64,000 bases of DNA from Hypholoma sublateritium FD-334 SS-4 (GCA_000827495.1 KN817532.1:253388-317387); one strand, 5' to 3'. Shown: positions 1 to 11,044, counted from the first letter of the stretch. Notes: generated by a model from the letters alone, not told the origin. Translations and numbers: made by a program.

Positions 1-187
1 CCGGCGCGTTGAGGAGCAGCAGAAGGCCGCCGCCGCTGCATCGCCAGTGGCGCCCGGGGCGACGAGCGCGGCCGTGAAAAAAACTAGCAGCTGGAAGTGG
101 TGGTCATCGAAGAGCAATGCGGCGGACGACGATACGAGTGCTCCGAAAAGCAGCGCGCCAGACGAGAAGAGCGGTACGAAGAGCTAG
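1..187 (+). CDS. 3' end of an unidentified protein-coding gene (partial)
   Basis: An open frame (codons from base 2) runs from the left edge to a TAG at 185-187 and gives the last 61 residues of a protein. The tail is low-complexity: an Ala-rich stretch after Glu-Glu-Gln-Gln, then a Trp-containing Lys/Ser segment (SSWKWWSSKS), then an acidic and Ser/Lys-rich end. This looks like a disordered C-terminus and does not identify a family. The gene is convergent with ISD11, whose stop lies about 320 bp downstream. Coding status is inferred from the open frame and its amino-acid bias; the rest of the gene is outside the window. Confidence 0.5.
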   Translation, partial: RRVEEQQKAAAAASPVAPGATSAAVKKTSSWKWWSSKSNAADDDTSAPKSSAPDEKSGTKS

Positions 188-505
188 GTCGATAACTGGA
201 TGAAGTTCAGCATAATGTGCTGTCTGCGTATAATTAAATATCTATCCAATCTCTATATATCTGCGCAGGATAGCCTGCATCGGGATTGTCATAGCTTGAT
301 ACAAAGAGCAAAGGTAACATACACCACCACCGCCACCATCCCGTACGTGTCGCTGATGTTCCGTGGAATCCACGCATTTTGTGTCCTCGCAGGACTAGTT
401 AGTGGTGCCATAAACCAATCCACCACAGCGAGCCTCGCCGACCCCACCCATTTATGTCCAAGTCTGCGTCTACGTCGTCTCCTGTTGCATGGTGCGCTTG
501 TGGGC
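188..505. other. Convergent intergenic region (3' flanks)
   Basis: This stretch lies between the stop of the left-edge gene and the stop of ISD11 on the opposite strand. It should hold both 3' untranslated regions. I see no further gene in it. Confidence 0.5.
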
Positions 506-900
506 TCAGTTGTTCCCGCGCTCGAGGGCGGTCGCGGGGTCGGTACTAGCGTCCTGCACCTCGACGGCGACCTTCCATCCGCCGTACAGCTGGTTGACGA
601 TCGCGCTGCGCTGCAGGACGGTCTGCTCCTTCACCGCGTCGGCGTACAGCGACCGCAGCCTTTCAGGGTCGCTCTCCTTCTGCAAAACAAAAGCCAAAAC
701 TTAGCACAACGAGTCCCATGCGGGGCAAGGCAGGCCTGGACTCGGGTCTAAGTGCTTACCTGGATCGCGCGGAAGGAGTCCTTGGTGCGGCGCACGAAGT
801 ACTCGCGGAAGTTGTACGAGCTGAAGGACTGCGACGTGCGCAAGCTTGTGTGGTAGAGGTTCAGGATGGCCTGGCGGGTGGGGGTGGCAACGGCGGACAT
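506..900 (-). CDS. ISD11: ISD11, LYR-motif protein of mitochondrial Fe-S cluster assembly
   Basis: Two exons (900-760 and 679-506, intron 759-680 with GTAAG and TTTTGCAG ends) give 104 residues, the usual size for ISD11/LYRM4. ISD11 is the small partner that stabilises the cysteine desulfurase Nfs1 in the mitochondrial matrix and also binds acyl carrier protein. The diagnostic block YNFREYF near residues 29-35 matches ISD11, and the LYR-type tripeptide lies at residues 15-17. Here that tripeptide reads LYH, with His in place of the usual Arg/Lys. The second half carries the expected helix around SAIVNQLY. The start is the first ATG and leaves only seven residues before the conserved helix. 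I am confident of the family; function is inferred from it. Confidence 0.9.
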
Positions 901-1119
901 GGCGGAGGCGAGTGAGGAGAGACTCCGGCACCGGCGACGAACGCCTCGGCTTTGTCAGCATTACTATTTGTTCATGTTGAGTCAGGTCACGTCGACGCGT
1001 CGCCGCTCGGCGCTGGCAGTGGTAACTGGTTGCTCTTCGACGTCGACGTCGACCAGGTGGCATATTTATCCCTTCAAGATCCCGTCTACCCATTCTCGTG
1101 AAGATATGAAGATTCAGAT

Positions 1120-1821
1120 ATGAAAACTTCAGACGCTTCAGCCGCCAGCGTGCCTCCGCGCCAGGTCCCCTGGTCTGCCTTCCTCGCTGATCTCGACACT
1201 GCCTCGTCTGCACCGTATTTTCCTGTCACGTCCGTGGGGATGAGCGTACCGCAGCGGACGCTCTCAGTCGCTGTAGAACGACGCGCCCGGATACTCGCCC
1301 CGCTTGATCCAAGGGCTTTTTATATCTTCATGTTTTCAAGCCTCCTGAGCTCAGTCTGGAGTCGGTCGCGGGTACACGTAAGTTCACAAGCTCCTAAAGT
1401 TCGTTCACCTTCTAGGAACTTGTTCTCTTCAATCTGTGGTGCCGATTTTCTTCTGTCAAGCGCGTCTGGAAGATCCGTTCCGAGCTCGGTAGACTTCTCG
1501 CTGCCGACCCATCTCAAACGTGCGGCTGAGGACCAGGTAGAAACTGCTAGACAGTTCGAATCATACGACTCGGGCTTCTCGCGCTGGGGAATTCGTTTCT
1601 CGTTTCTCCTCACTGAATTGGGGCCGACATCCCAACTCACCATCTGGCCGGCTATCTCAGTGGATATATGCGTATCTCAGTGGATATATGCGTCCTTAAC
1701 AGGGTCTCCAGGGGTGTTACGCGACGTGCAACAGCGTGCAACGACATTCGGCGAGTCTGTCCACCGGTTGGAGGAACCTGTGTATGTGCCTTGGTTTCGC
1801 TTCGCTTCAAATGATATCTGA
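1120..1821 (+). pseudogene. Copy A of a diverged tandem duplication, unknown former gene
   Basis: This segment and the one at about 1960-2600 share several collinear blocks. Examples are a donor-like site near 1368 (2219 in copy B), a block around GAAGATCCGTTCCGA near 1470 (2313), and a block containing TGGATATATGCGTCC followed by CGGCGAGTCTGTCCACCG near 1680-1765 (2448-2515). One frame stays open for 233 codons from ATG 1120, but the matching stretch in copy B is not open in the same way. I recognise no protein family. The shared splice-like sites suggest a duplicated intron-containing gene that has decayed. A fast-evolving pair of live genes is the alternative. Confidence 0.4.
1654..1693. 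repeat. Perfect 20-bp tandem repeat, two units
   Basis: The 20-bp unit ATCTCAGTGGATATATGCGT occurs twice with no gap (1654-1673 and 1674-1693). The homologous place in copy B, near 2443-2462, has a single unit with a slightly different start. The extra unit is therefore a later local duplication in copy A. Confidence 0.85.
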
Positions 1822-1959
1822 CTCTATCTACATACGGAATAGTCATGACTCGCTTCTAACCGATGCTTACTCTTCAGCGTCGATGTTGACGGCGGCGGAC
1901 AGCAGACCTACGCATCCATTTTGTCCGCGACGCCCTCTATTCCAATGTTTTCCACGGAA

Positions 1960-2600
1960 ATGTGAAGACTTCAGGCGCTTTAATATGCTCTACGCCAGGT
2001 CCGCTTTCCTTGTCCACCAAGCTGATTTCAACCGCACAATGTTTTTTCCCTCTAGCTCCGTCCACAGGGAGGATAAACAGCGGACTCCCGAGTACCGAAC
2101 AACGAGCCCTCGGCCCTCGCGATGCGCAGTCTGGCGTACAAATTTTCGCCTCGTCTGATCAAAGCGCTTTAGTGGGATCGTGGCTACAATCGTCAAGCTT
2201 CAAGTCTGAAGTCGGCGGATATACGTAAGCGCACAAGCTGCTATGCGATTTGTGGCGACTTGTTCTTTTCTACTTGCGCTGGTCACCTTCCTTGTACCAA
2301 GCGCCTCCTGAAGATCCGTTCCGAACCCTCCGGACCTGTCGTCGCCGATTTACCATTATTCTTCCATATACCAATGATAAATACAAAGTGTACGCAGAAG
2401 TCACCGAATTGACGCCGGCGTCTGAACAACCATCTGGTCGGCTACTACAGTGGATATATGCGTCCTTAGCAGGGTCTGAAGAGGTGCTACGCGACCTTCG
2501 GCGAGTCTGTCCACCGAAGTCACTGCGTAAGTATGTGTCTCTACCTCATTATAATCTGACTGCCATTATGCAGGTGCTTCTTGTCCTGAATCGTTTCTGA
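1960..2600 (+). pseudogene. Copy B of the diverged tandem duplication
   Basis: This is collinear with copy A (1120-1821) at about 780-850 bp distance, with identity in patches only. The region corresponding to the ATG of copy A reads GTGAAGACTTCA, so the start is lost if it ever existed. An open stretch at 2250-2600 includes WIYASLAGS, which matches WIYASLTGS in copy A. No family is recognised. I annotate it as decayed because the two copies do not keep a common long frame. Confidence 0.4.
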
Positions 2601-3112
2601 CCTTTCCGACCTTTTCTTGAGCGCAAACATTTTATCCGAGCGCCAAAATATCTGCCTAAATGCGCCCAGGGCGGCCTCGGGACTGCATATCACCGTTCAC
2701 GGCATGCACATAAAAGCGAGGCATCTCAGAGTGTTTTTTAGGTTTCATGAACGGAAAGAAGGCTGGAATCCATGACTAAAATTCGTGTCCCGGGCAGCAA
2801 TTGCCATTCTGGGGTCAGCCGTGCATCACCCGACCAACATCTCGACATCCGGAGCGCGACCGCCCTTGTACGGCTCTGTACGGCGGGACTGGCGGGACCC
2901 AATTCGGTGTCCAGTCATTCAAGCGGTTGCGTTTATACGTGTAAATTTTCATTTCGCTAGGGCCTGTTGTCGTTGACGCTGAGGGACGCGCGATGGTTGT
3001 CCTTATATTCGAGGGCAGGCGTCGTATTCGCCTCATTTCCCTTCCGTCCCCTCTTTTATACGGTCTCGCATCGTTCTCATAATTCGTCAAAATCACAAAA
3101 AAAATCGTCAGG
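2601..3112. other. Upstream region of the first aquaporin gene
   Basis: This is non-coding as far as I can see. A CATAAAAGCG element near 2709 is a weak TATA-like candidate, but it is about 400 bp from the start codon and no experiment supports it. I see no RNA gene here. Confidence 0.35.
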
Positions 3113-4684
3113 ATGGCATCCCTTTCCGCGTCTTTGATCCTTTCCAAAACCTCCACTCCGACGGGCACCCCTCCCATCGAGTCTGAGTTACCCAAGCTCA
3201 GTTCGTACTTCCCCTCCACCAGACCCAAAAGTCGATGGAACAAAATAAGGTAAGCGTCGCACAACATCTCTTTCTCCGAGTTCGCGGACCGGAACTTTCT
3301 GTATAGAAACGTCATTCGCCAACCGATGGCAGAATTCGCGGGCGTCGCGATTTTCGTCATGTTCGGGACCGCTGTGGACTGCCAGGTCGTCCTGTCCACC
3401 AACCCCGGCGTGGCGGCGTCGCCCAAGGGAGTGCGTGCGCCGCGGTAGCATCTGGAGACATACGTACGCTGACTGACGTACGGCGCTAGGATTTCCTCTC
3501 CGTCAGTTTCGGTTGGGCGGTTGGTGAGCGGTACAATCTGCGGCGCTGTCCAGTCTGACTTAACATGCCCTGGTGCGTAGGACTGGCGATGGGCGCCTGG
3601 GTCAGCGGCGGCATCTCCGGCGGGCACCTCAACCCAGCTGTGCGTTCCCCCCTTCTCCTAGCGCGCGTAGAAACGCTGCGCTCTCCTGACTCTGACCGAC
3701 GTTTTTGATTTCGGTTTCTATACAGGTCACTCTCGCGCTCGCGACGTGGCGCGGGTTCCCGTGGCGCAAGGTGCCTGGTGCGTACTGTCGTTTCTCGCAT
3801 CGGTGGCAGGATTTTGAGCGTACGCGCGGTGCGACAGCGTATGTCTTCGCGCAGGTCCTCGGGGGGGTGTTCGGCGCCGCGGTCGTGTACGGGAACTACG
3901 CGGGCGCGATCGATATCTTCGAGGGCGGGCACGCGGTGCGCTCGCGTGCTACCGCAGGGCTGTTCGCGACGTTTGCAGTGAGTCATATAACCTATGTACA
4001 TCCCTGTGCGTATCCGTGGCTGATTGCGCTGCGCTACTCGGAAGCTCGACTACATGAGCAACATTGCGTGTTTCTTCGTCGAGTTCATCGGCACCACGGT
4101 GCTTGCGCTCGTCGTGCTCGCCACGACGGATAAGAAGAACGGCGGGCCGCCCGCGGGGCTGCTCCCCGTTGCGCTGTTCCTCGCACTGCTTGGCCTCGCG
4201 GTGGGGTTCGGGATGCAGACCTGTGAGTCCCTTCCTTTTTTTGCTCTGGTGGGCGGGCGTAGTTCACAGTGCGTGTATATGTGCATCTATACAGCGTTTG
4301 CATTCAACCCTGCACGGGACTTCGGACCGCGGCTGCTGCTCACATTCGCGGGGTATGGAAGGGAGTTGTACAGCTACCGCAGGTACGCATCTTATATTTG
4401 GCGTCGATATCCGCTTCCTGGTTGTGCTGACAACGCAAATGGTTTTGGAACTCAAAGCCAATACTGGCTGTGGTGCCCGCTTGTTGCGCCACTTGCAGGG
4501 GCGCAGCTCGCGGCGGTGTTTTATGATCTGTTCCTCAATGAGAATGGGCGCTTTGGGGACGATGAGATGTGCGTTTCTATCTTTGACCTTGTAACAATTC
4601 TTGCTGACGCTTCATCTCCCCTTTGTATCAAACAGCACTGGAGATGACATGCCATTTATCAAGGCGACCAGCAGCGAGGTATAG
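3113..4684 (+). CDS. Aquaglyceroporin (MIP family), tandem copy 1
   Basis: Ten exons (3113-3249, 3307-3430, 3490-3523, 3581-3639, 3726-3777, 3838-3977, 4045-4222, 4295-4382, 4458-4568, 4636-4684) close in frame to 323 residues. Proteins of this family form tetrameric membrane channels for water and small polyols such as glycerol. Both pore motifs are present: NPA in HLNPAV at residues 116-118, and the second NPA at 246-248 followed by Arg-Asp (NPARD). The Asp after the second motif's Arg is the glycerol-facilitator pattern. The expected hydrophobic spans surround these motifs. The N-terminus is hydrophilic and the C-terminal tail is short. The next gene downstream is a paralogue in the same orientation. 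Substrate specificity is inferred. Confidence 0.9.
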
Positions 4685-6884
4685 CTTCGCTACCCCGGTA
4701 CTATCTGAACAAGCTGGTGCGATTACGTGAGGCACGATTATGTGAGTTCTGCACGCCTATATACCTAATCATTCTCGTATTGTTGTACTGCTCTCCTTCT
4801 TTTACTTGTACCACTGGATTGTTGTATGTACATGGTAGATAGGCAGTTTCAACCGCAATCGCATCCGTTCTTCCCCACTGGACCTGACACGGTCAAGTGC
4901 ATATGTGTACAGATAGCCCACCCATATATCGTGCAGGGGACCGAAAGAGGTGTGTATCTTGACGTCGGCGGTAGTTTCACGGGCAATCACACCTGTCCTC
5001 CCCTACTGAGTCTATCATCAACTGCCCCCACAAGATGCAAGAGGGCCAAATTGAGTGCACACCTGACCTCGGTGGTATGGCGATGGAACCTACGACGACA
5101 GCTCGCACTGACCGCAGCAGGTCGGGGACGGTTCCCGGAGTGCATTTTAATATGTTCAGGACCATTGCTGTGGGTAAGCTTCGAGAGCGACACGGTGTCC
5201 GCTGTGGGATGTTCAGTCACCAAGGCGGTAGCAGATAAGCAGCGGGAATATCTTCAAATGGAGACTTCGGGATCGGGTAGATATGGCCGCGCATGTAGAA
5301 GCCCCCCCACCACTTTTTACGGGATGCACAATATATGGTGAACATGAATGCGGTCACGCCAGCCCGATAAGATTGACAAATCTTTTGACGTCGGGTTTAC
5401 TTGATGAGGTTTCATCTGGGCTTATATTCTCTGCGGAAGAAGGGTGTGGTCTTTGTACTTGCTCTCATTTGACCTACAGGAAGGGACTTGTTGACCCGGG
5501 GTCAAATTAATATCAAACTAAGTTAGCTTCTAGATGACTTGACCTTGAGAAAAGGTTTAATTTAAATATTTTTCCCATTGCATGACTACTAGGCGCTTGG
5601 TGAGACCGGGGCGATACCAGAATTCCAATAATTGTAATCTAACGACCAGTTGATTTGTAACCCTACATAGAAAAAAAGTACAGGTTGTCGTTACGCTCAC
5701 AATCTATTACTCCAGGAGTCTGGGTTACAGGGCTGAGGTGCAGTGCCTGGTTCAAAATTTCGTGGCGGATCTGAACCTGTATGTCTGATATACTGCGTTG
5801 CGATCATATGGGTTAAATCGAACTATGACGGGGTGCCATTGCTCATTTCAGAAACTTCGGAGTAACTGTAAGTTAACGCCAACCTAAGTCAACGTGTGGC
5901 GAGCACTGGCCCGCACTGGAGTCTGGTGCCATTACGAAATGAAAACATGACGCGGACATGCAACGGTAGATCGGCAGTACTACCTACAAATATGGCTGGG
6001 GAGGGTTTTTTTCTTTTCGCGATTTCTGACGTTAATTAACTCTGACCCTGCCGTACGTGCCTTTTATGCTACTTTTGCGTAAATCGCGCTTTACGAACTT
6101 CGCCTTGGCAATGGATTGCCACTCATTGAAGGTGATACTATTTATAGAACCGCGACGCTATCAATTGATCGCCCGGGTATTGCCGCTGGCATACCGTCAT
6201 CATGATGGCGAAAACATGTTTATGCAAAATCGTTCACGCAAAACCACAGTCGTCGACAAACGAAGTTTAAAGTGGGCTGGCTTCTGGTTCCTTCCATTTG
6301 GAATGATAGGGGTAGACATGCTATGCAGCATGCTTCGTGGCCCTCGATCACCGGACTGCAGCATACCTTGAGGTTCCTGTCAAGAACTCGAGCAAACCGA
6401 ATGCAACACGCATGTAGCGATGGGCACTGAACCGATTCTCAATTGGTCAGATATATCGCCATTCAAGAAGATGAACTACTAATATTATATCTAGAAGAAA
6501 ATGCACCATTCCAGCTTTAGGTAACTCACGGTTTGGAAGGTATAGTATTACCATTAATTATATCCTGTCTTTTGAACTTTCTCCGCCCGATGACTGCTTG
6601 AACAGAAGCCCCTCTCAAATAGCCATATTGGCCTCGCAGATAGCTCGCACAGTTTACATGGCATGATGCGCGACTTGGAGTGGCTCATCTGGCAAAAGAG
6701 GTAAGACATTGGAGACGCGTGTCATACTCTCCATTCCCGCCAGCACGACTTACTTTTGACTTTTCGGAGGGACCTATTTAGTTGACCGCCTCCATGCTCT
6801 CTCGCTCACGTACAGCTACCCTGCCTTGGTCTTCGCCCACTTTCCATACCATCGCAATAACGACCACCCATATTTGAGTCAACT
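4685..6884. other. Long intergenic region between the two aquaporin genes
   Basis: About 2.2 kb separate the two paralogues. Several open stretches of 60-170 codons occur (for example 4826-5341 and 6057-6371 on the plus strand). None resembles a family, none has a convincing splice partner, and they overlap in conflicting frames. The composition looks more AT-rich than the genes. I see no trace of a third aquaporin copy and no transposon ends. Confidence 0.4.
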
Positions 6885-8447
6885 ATGGGCTCCATTCACG
6901 ATATGACCAAGCTACACGACCCTGAAGTTACGCTCCCTACGCTTTCAAGTTCCACCCAGAGGTCGCGCACGCGCACTATGTGGAGCATGTGGCAGAAGAT
7001 CAGGTAAGCTACTTGTATGGCGGTCTCAACTTCGTCGTTATATGGTGCATCAATCGCAGACACGAAATACGGGCACCTATGGCTGAATTCCTCGGAGTGG
7101 CGGTATTCGTAGCAATAGGCGCGGGAGCAGACTGCTCAGTTGTCCTGTCTACGGATCCGAATGTAGCTTCAACACATAAAGGAGTAAGCATTACGTTCAA
7201 CGCTTCATCTCACCACTCAACGCGACTATTTCAGGAATTCCTTTCCTCGAACCTTGGGTGGGCCATCGGTGAGATCGAGTTCCTATTTACCTCACGTCCA
7301 CCCATCCCCGTTTTTGTACAGGCCTGGCGTTGGGGGTGTGGATTACCTTAGGGATCTCTGGTGGACATGTCAATCCAGCGGTATGCACCCTATTTCTAAT
7401 TTTGTGGCGCACCAAGCACAACTAATCCAATTTTGTCCGTGAGATAACCTTGATTATGGCAACACGCCGCGGGTTCCCATGGAAGAAAGTACCCAGTACG
7501 TGAGAGTCTGTAATATCTTTCGACCTTTCTGATCCCAATGGTCCCATCGCAGTCTATATCTTCGCTCAAGTCATGGGGGGCATCGTGGGGGCGGGGCTGG
7601 CCTATAGTCAATACATTCACGCAATTGATATTTTTGAAGGTGGCCGCCATGTGCGCACCCAAGCAACCGCGGGACTTTTCTCAAGCTTTGCGGTGAGCGC
7701 CTATTCTCGCGTCTGCATCGTGGACCCTGTCAGGAACGACTGCGCTGCCAATCAATGCATTTAATGGAACTGACTAGCGTCTTATTTGGCCCTTCAGCTC
7801 GACTACATGACGCAGGTATCGTGCTTCTTCTCCGAATTTTTCGGCACCGCCGTCCTCGCGTTCATGATCATTGCGGCCACGGACAAAAACAATGCGGCGC
7901 CACCGCTCGTTATTCTCCCATTCGTCATCTTCCTGACCATGCTCGGCCTCGGGATAGCGTTTGGGATGCAGACGGGTACGCAGATATTTATATTACGCGG
8001 CGTGGCGCATGGCATTGTTCTTCGTTGTTTGACCGCTGATCGGGATTTCCGCAGCATTTGCCTTCAACCCGGCGCGCGACTTTGGGCCGCGCCTGTTTCT
8101 CAGCATGGCTGGATACGGAAAGGAGGTCTATACATTCAGAAAGTACGTGCTCGTCGTGATGCAGATAACGGGGCTATATGGGCGTACCCACTGACCCTGA
8201 TGAATTGCAGTGAATATTGGATCTGGTGTACGATCATGGCACCTATATTAGGCGCTCAATGTTCTGCAGCGCTGTACGACATCTTTTTGTACGATCCCGC
8301 CGGAGCCAATTCAACTCCATCTGTGTAAGCACGATTTCTGAACCTTTCGCCGAATGGATGATTCAGACTCAAGATGACTGATTATTTATTATTCAAAGTG
8401 ACAACTCATCTGAAACCAATAAACCGACTATTATGACAAGTACTTGA
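6885..8447 (+). CDS. Aquaglyceroporin (MIP family), tandem copy 2
   Basis: Ten exons (6885-7003, 7060-7183, 7235-7268, 7322-7380, 7444-7495, 7553-7692, 7798-7975, 8055-8142, 8211-8324, 8399-8447) close to 318 residues. Exons 2 to 8 have exactly the same lengths as in copy 1 (124, 34, 59, 52, 140, 178, 88 nt) and the last exon is also 49 nt. The NPA motifs are at residues 110-112 (HVNPAI) and 240-242 (NPARD). The N-terminal tail differs strongly from copy 1. A reading that stops at TAA 8328 is possible, but splicing at GTAAGC (8325) to an AAG acceptor (8398) restores the terminal exon seen in copy 1. Exon 5 uses a weaker GTGAG acceptor. The role is membrane transport of water or polyols, inferred from the family. 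Confidence 0.88.
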
Positions 8448-9154
8448 TGCTGAATCGAGAATGTGTACTTCGAAGGATATTAGGGTCATTTATTTGTTGT
8501 TTAGTGGTTATTGCAATAATAAAACATATTTCCTAATAATGAAGTGTATGCCACTGGCACAGTCCTTCAGTCATACAGCCTTCTATGATACACGAATAAG
8601 GCCGCTAATATTAGGTTTCGGTATAGTGAGCACGAACCTTTTGGTACGAGACTACCTTGGGGGCAAATCCGAAGACAGGAGCACCATGGATATAGAATCG
8701 CACCAATTATTAAAATGCACCGATCTTGGCAGTCATACTGGATACGAGAGGCTACGCAATTCAATGGATGGCTCCCAAAAATAAAGCGTGGGTGGGCATA
8801 GGAAACGCGCCAGCTGTATGAGGCTGTATGTCGGTATTCCCACAAACTATACACAAGTGAGGTAAGTAACGGTATTGAGCGGGTGAGTATGTTATATAGC
8901 TCGAACCTCATTTAAATTTGCGCAGTTACATAGCTCCGAGCGATGCCTCTTGGCTGAAATCCGGGAGATGTGGAGGTTTTAAATTAGAAATAGACCTGTG
9001 CGCGGCGCAGGTGTGCGCTGTGTGCCGTCAAATAGTTCCTCGCCCTGACAGAGCCCTGAGTGCCACATGACTAAGCCACGGCCCATCAATCGTCTCAAAT
9101 AGCGAGCATCCGTTTCGTTCTACAACGCCTTATTTCCCCACTACTCCCGGCGCC
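8448..9154. other. Intergenic region before the G-alpha gene
   Basis: This is AT-rich, with short open frames on both strands that have no recognisable product. It should include the 3' flank of aquaporin copy 2 and the promoter of the G-alpha gene. Nothing else is visible. Confidence 0.4.
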
Positions 9155-11044
9155 ATGCCCTTCCTCCCTGGCCCGACAGACCCATTCTATGAGCTCATGA
9201 TGCCGCCAGCGGACGAGACCCCCGCTCAGAAGACTGCTCGCCAAAAACGCGAACTCGACGCTCAACGAAATAGCGACATAATCGACGAGGATATTAAGCA
9301 GGAGCGCGCGCTGTCCAAGAAGGAACGGAAGGTGATAAAGGTTCTCATTTTGGGGCAGTCGGAGAGTGGTGAGCAAGCTCCGTCTCTGGTCTCATAGTAC
9401 GGTCTAAAGCCATTCGTTCAGGTAAATCTACCACACTAAAGAGTAAATCTACTGTGGATGCTATCCGTTAGTTGCTGATGACCGAGTCTAGACTTTCGCA
9501 TGAAATATGCCCGGGACGAATGGGAACACGAACGGGATGGCTGGCGCACGGTCGTACAACTTAACATAGTGCGATCTATCATCACTATCCTCAAGGTTAT
9601 CGAATCCGAGATGAACGGTGACATCCCAGTAGACTCGGAGGACGAGCAGATACCCCCGAATGAAGCCGACAACGCAGAGGCTATAAAGTTTACGGATCGC
9701 CATCAGCTACTCATGATTCGGTTGGCCCCACTGCTAGGCGTCGAAGCTGACTTGAAACGGCTGTTGGGCGCTGGCTCGGAGGAAATCACCGCTTCGGCAA
9801 CGCCGCTGTCCGCGACACCATTTGACTCCCCTGATTCTGGAACCAACGTTCGCAGAAAGCCCGAATTCTCTGTTAGGTCATGGAAGGAGGTATTAAGCCC
9901 AGAACGCGGGAAAAGTCGCGAAGGACCGTCCACCCAACGCTCGGAGTCAATTACGTTCACAATAGCGAACTGCAAAGAAGACATGAAAGCTCTCTGGGAG
10001 GATAAAACGGTACGAATTGCGCTAAGACGCCATCGGATCCAGATGAATGATAGCGCAGGCTTGTACGCTAAAGTGTTGATGATAACTCCGCTCTACTGAC
10101 ATGCTTTGCCTCCAGCTTCCTGAATGACCTAGATCGCGTTGCTTCCCGTGAATATCTGATTACCGACGACGATATCGTGCGCGCGCGCCTTCGAACAGTT
10201 GGGATTCAAGAGCACCGCATTCACTTCAAACAGGGCACTTGGGAGAATCCAAAGTGTGAGTTCCCTTCATCATTCGGCTACTCGACTCGACATCCTAAAC
10301 ATATCGCTTCAGGGGGACCAACCTCCAACTGGGAATGGCGCATCTTTGACGTTGGAGGTTGCCGAACCAAGGTACGCAGATGCGTCCCCTCCCTCTGAGA
10401 TTACCTCCCACATCCAATGATCCCCGATCACAGCGCAGTGCATGGATTCCATACTTTGATAATGTCAACGTCGTTATTTTCCGTAAGTCTCGCAATCACT
10501 TGACACTTGAGGGCGACTTATCCCGAACCAACTACAGTTTCACCTGTATCTGTATTTGATCAACGGCTGGAGGAGGACCCTTCGGTCAACCGCTTGGAGG
10601 ACTCTATCATCTTATGGACTTCAATTTGCTCATCTCGATTGCTCTCTCGCACCCAGCTCATCCTCTTTCTCAACAAATGTGACCTTCTCCGCCGAAAGCT
10701 CAAACGCGGCGTGCAAGTGAAGCAATACTTGCCGAGCTATGGCGATCGTCCAAACGAAGTGATGGCTGTTGTCAAATGTAAGTGTGCTATATCTAAGTAA
10801 GCTACGTCTGACACCGCCCATCTGTCCAGATCTACGTGAGAAGTTCAAAGATATCCAAAAACAAAATTCTCCAGAGCATCGGACTTGCTACATTTATCCA
10901 ACGACTGTGACCGTAAGCTCTTTCCCGTCTACCAGCGGCGTTTGAATGACTTGCGTCTAGGACACAACAGCTACGGGTACGACACTGGAGACGGTCCGGG
11001 ACGGCGTCCTGCGAGAAAACCTCGCAGCGTCCCAACTGATATAG
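9155..11044 (+). CDS. Heterotrimeric G-protein alpha subunit, non-canonical basidiomycete type
   Basis: Nine exons (9155-9368, 9422-9442, 9492-10062, 10116-10255, 10313-10371, 10434-10482, 10538-10777, 10830-10912, 10961-11044) give 486 residues, longer than the usual 350-360. G-box motifs appear in order: P-loop GQSESGKST at 67-75, switch I with R293 and T296 (RLRTVGI), switch II DVGGC at 328-332, NKCD at 397-400, and TTVTDT at 456-461. The extra length is mainly a Ser/Pro-rich insert in the helical domain before DSAG, near residue 265. The catalytic Gln of switch II is Cys332. The N-terminus lacks the MGxxxS myristoylation signal and is Lys/Glu-rich. Such proteins relay receptor signals at the membrane by GTP binding; this one should bind nucleotide but may hydrolyse GTP poorly. 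Confidence 0.92.

Noticed and set aside
701..1213. 170-codon minus-strand frame rich in Arg, Pro and His
   Set aside because: It overlaps the ISD11 first exon in another frame and shows the composition expected from reading GC-rich coding DNA out of frame.
2815..3627. 270-codon minus-strand open frame
   Set aside because: It lies opposite the first exons of aquaporin copy 1, whose splice sites and NPA motif are convincing. The minus frame has no recognisable content.
6057..6371. 104-codon plus-strand frame between the aquaporins
   Set aside because: The start is not preceded by promoter-like sequence, there is no family resemblance, and it has no homologue near the other aquaporin copy.
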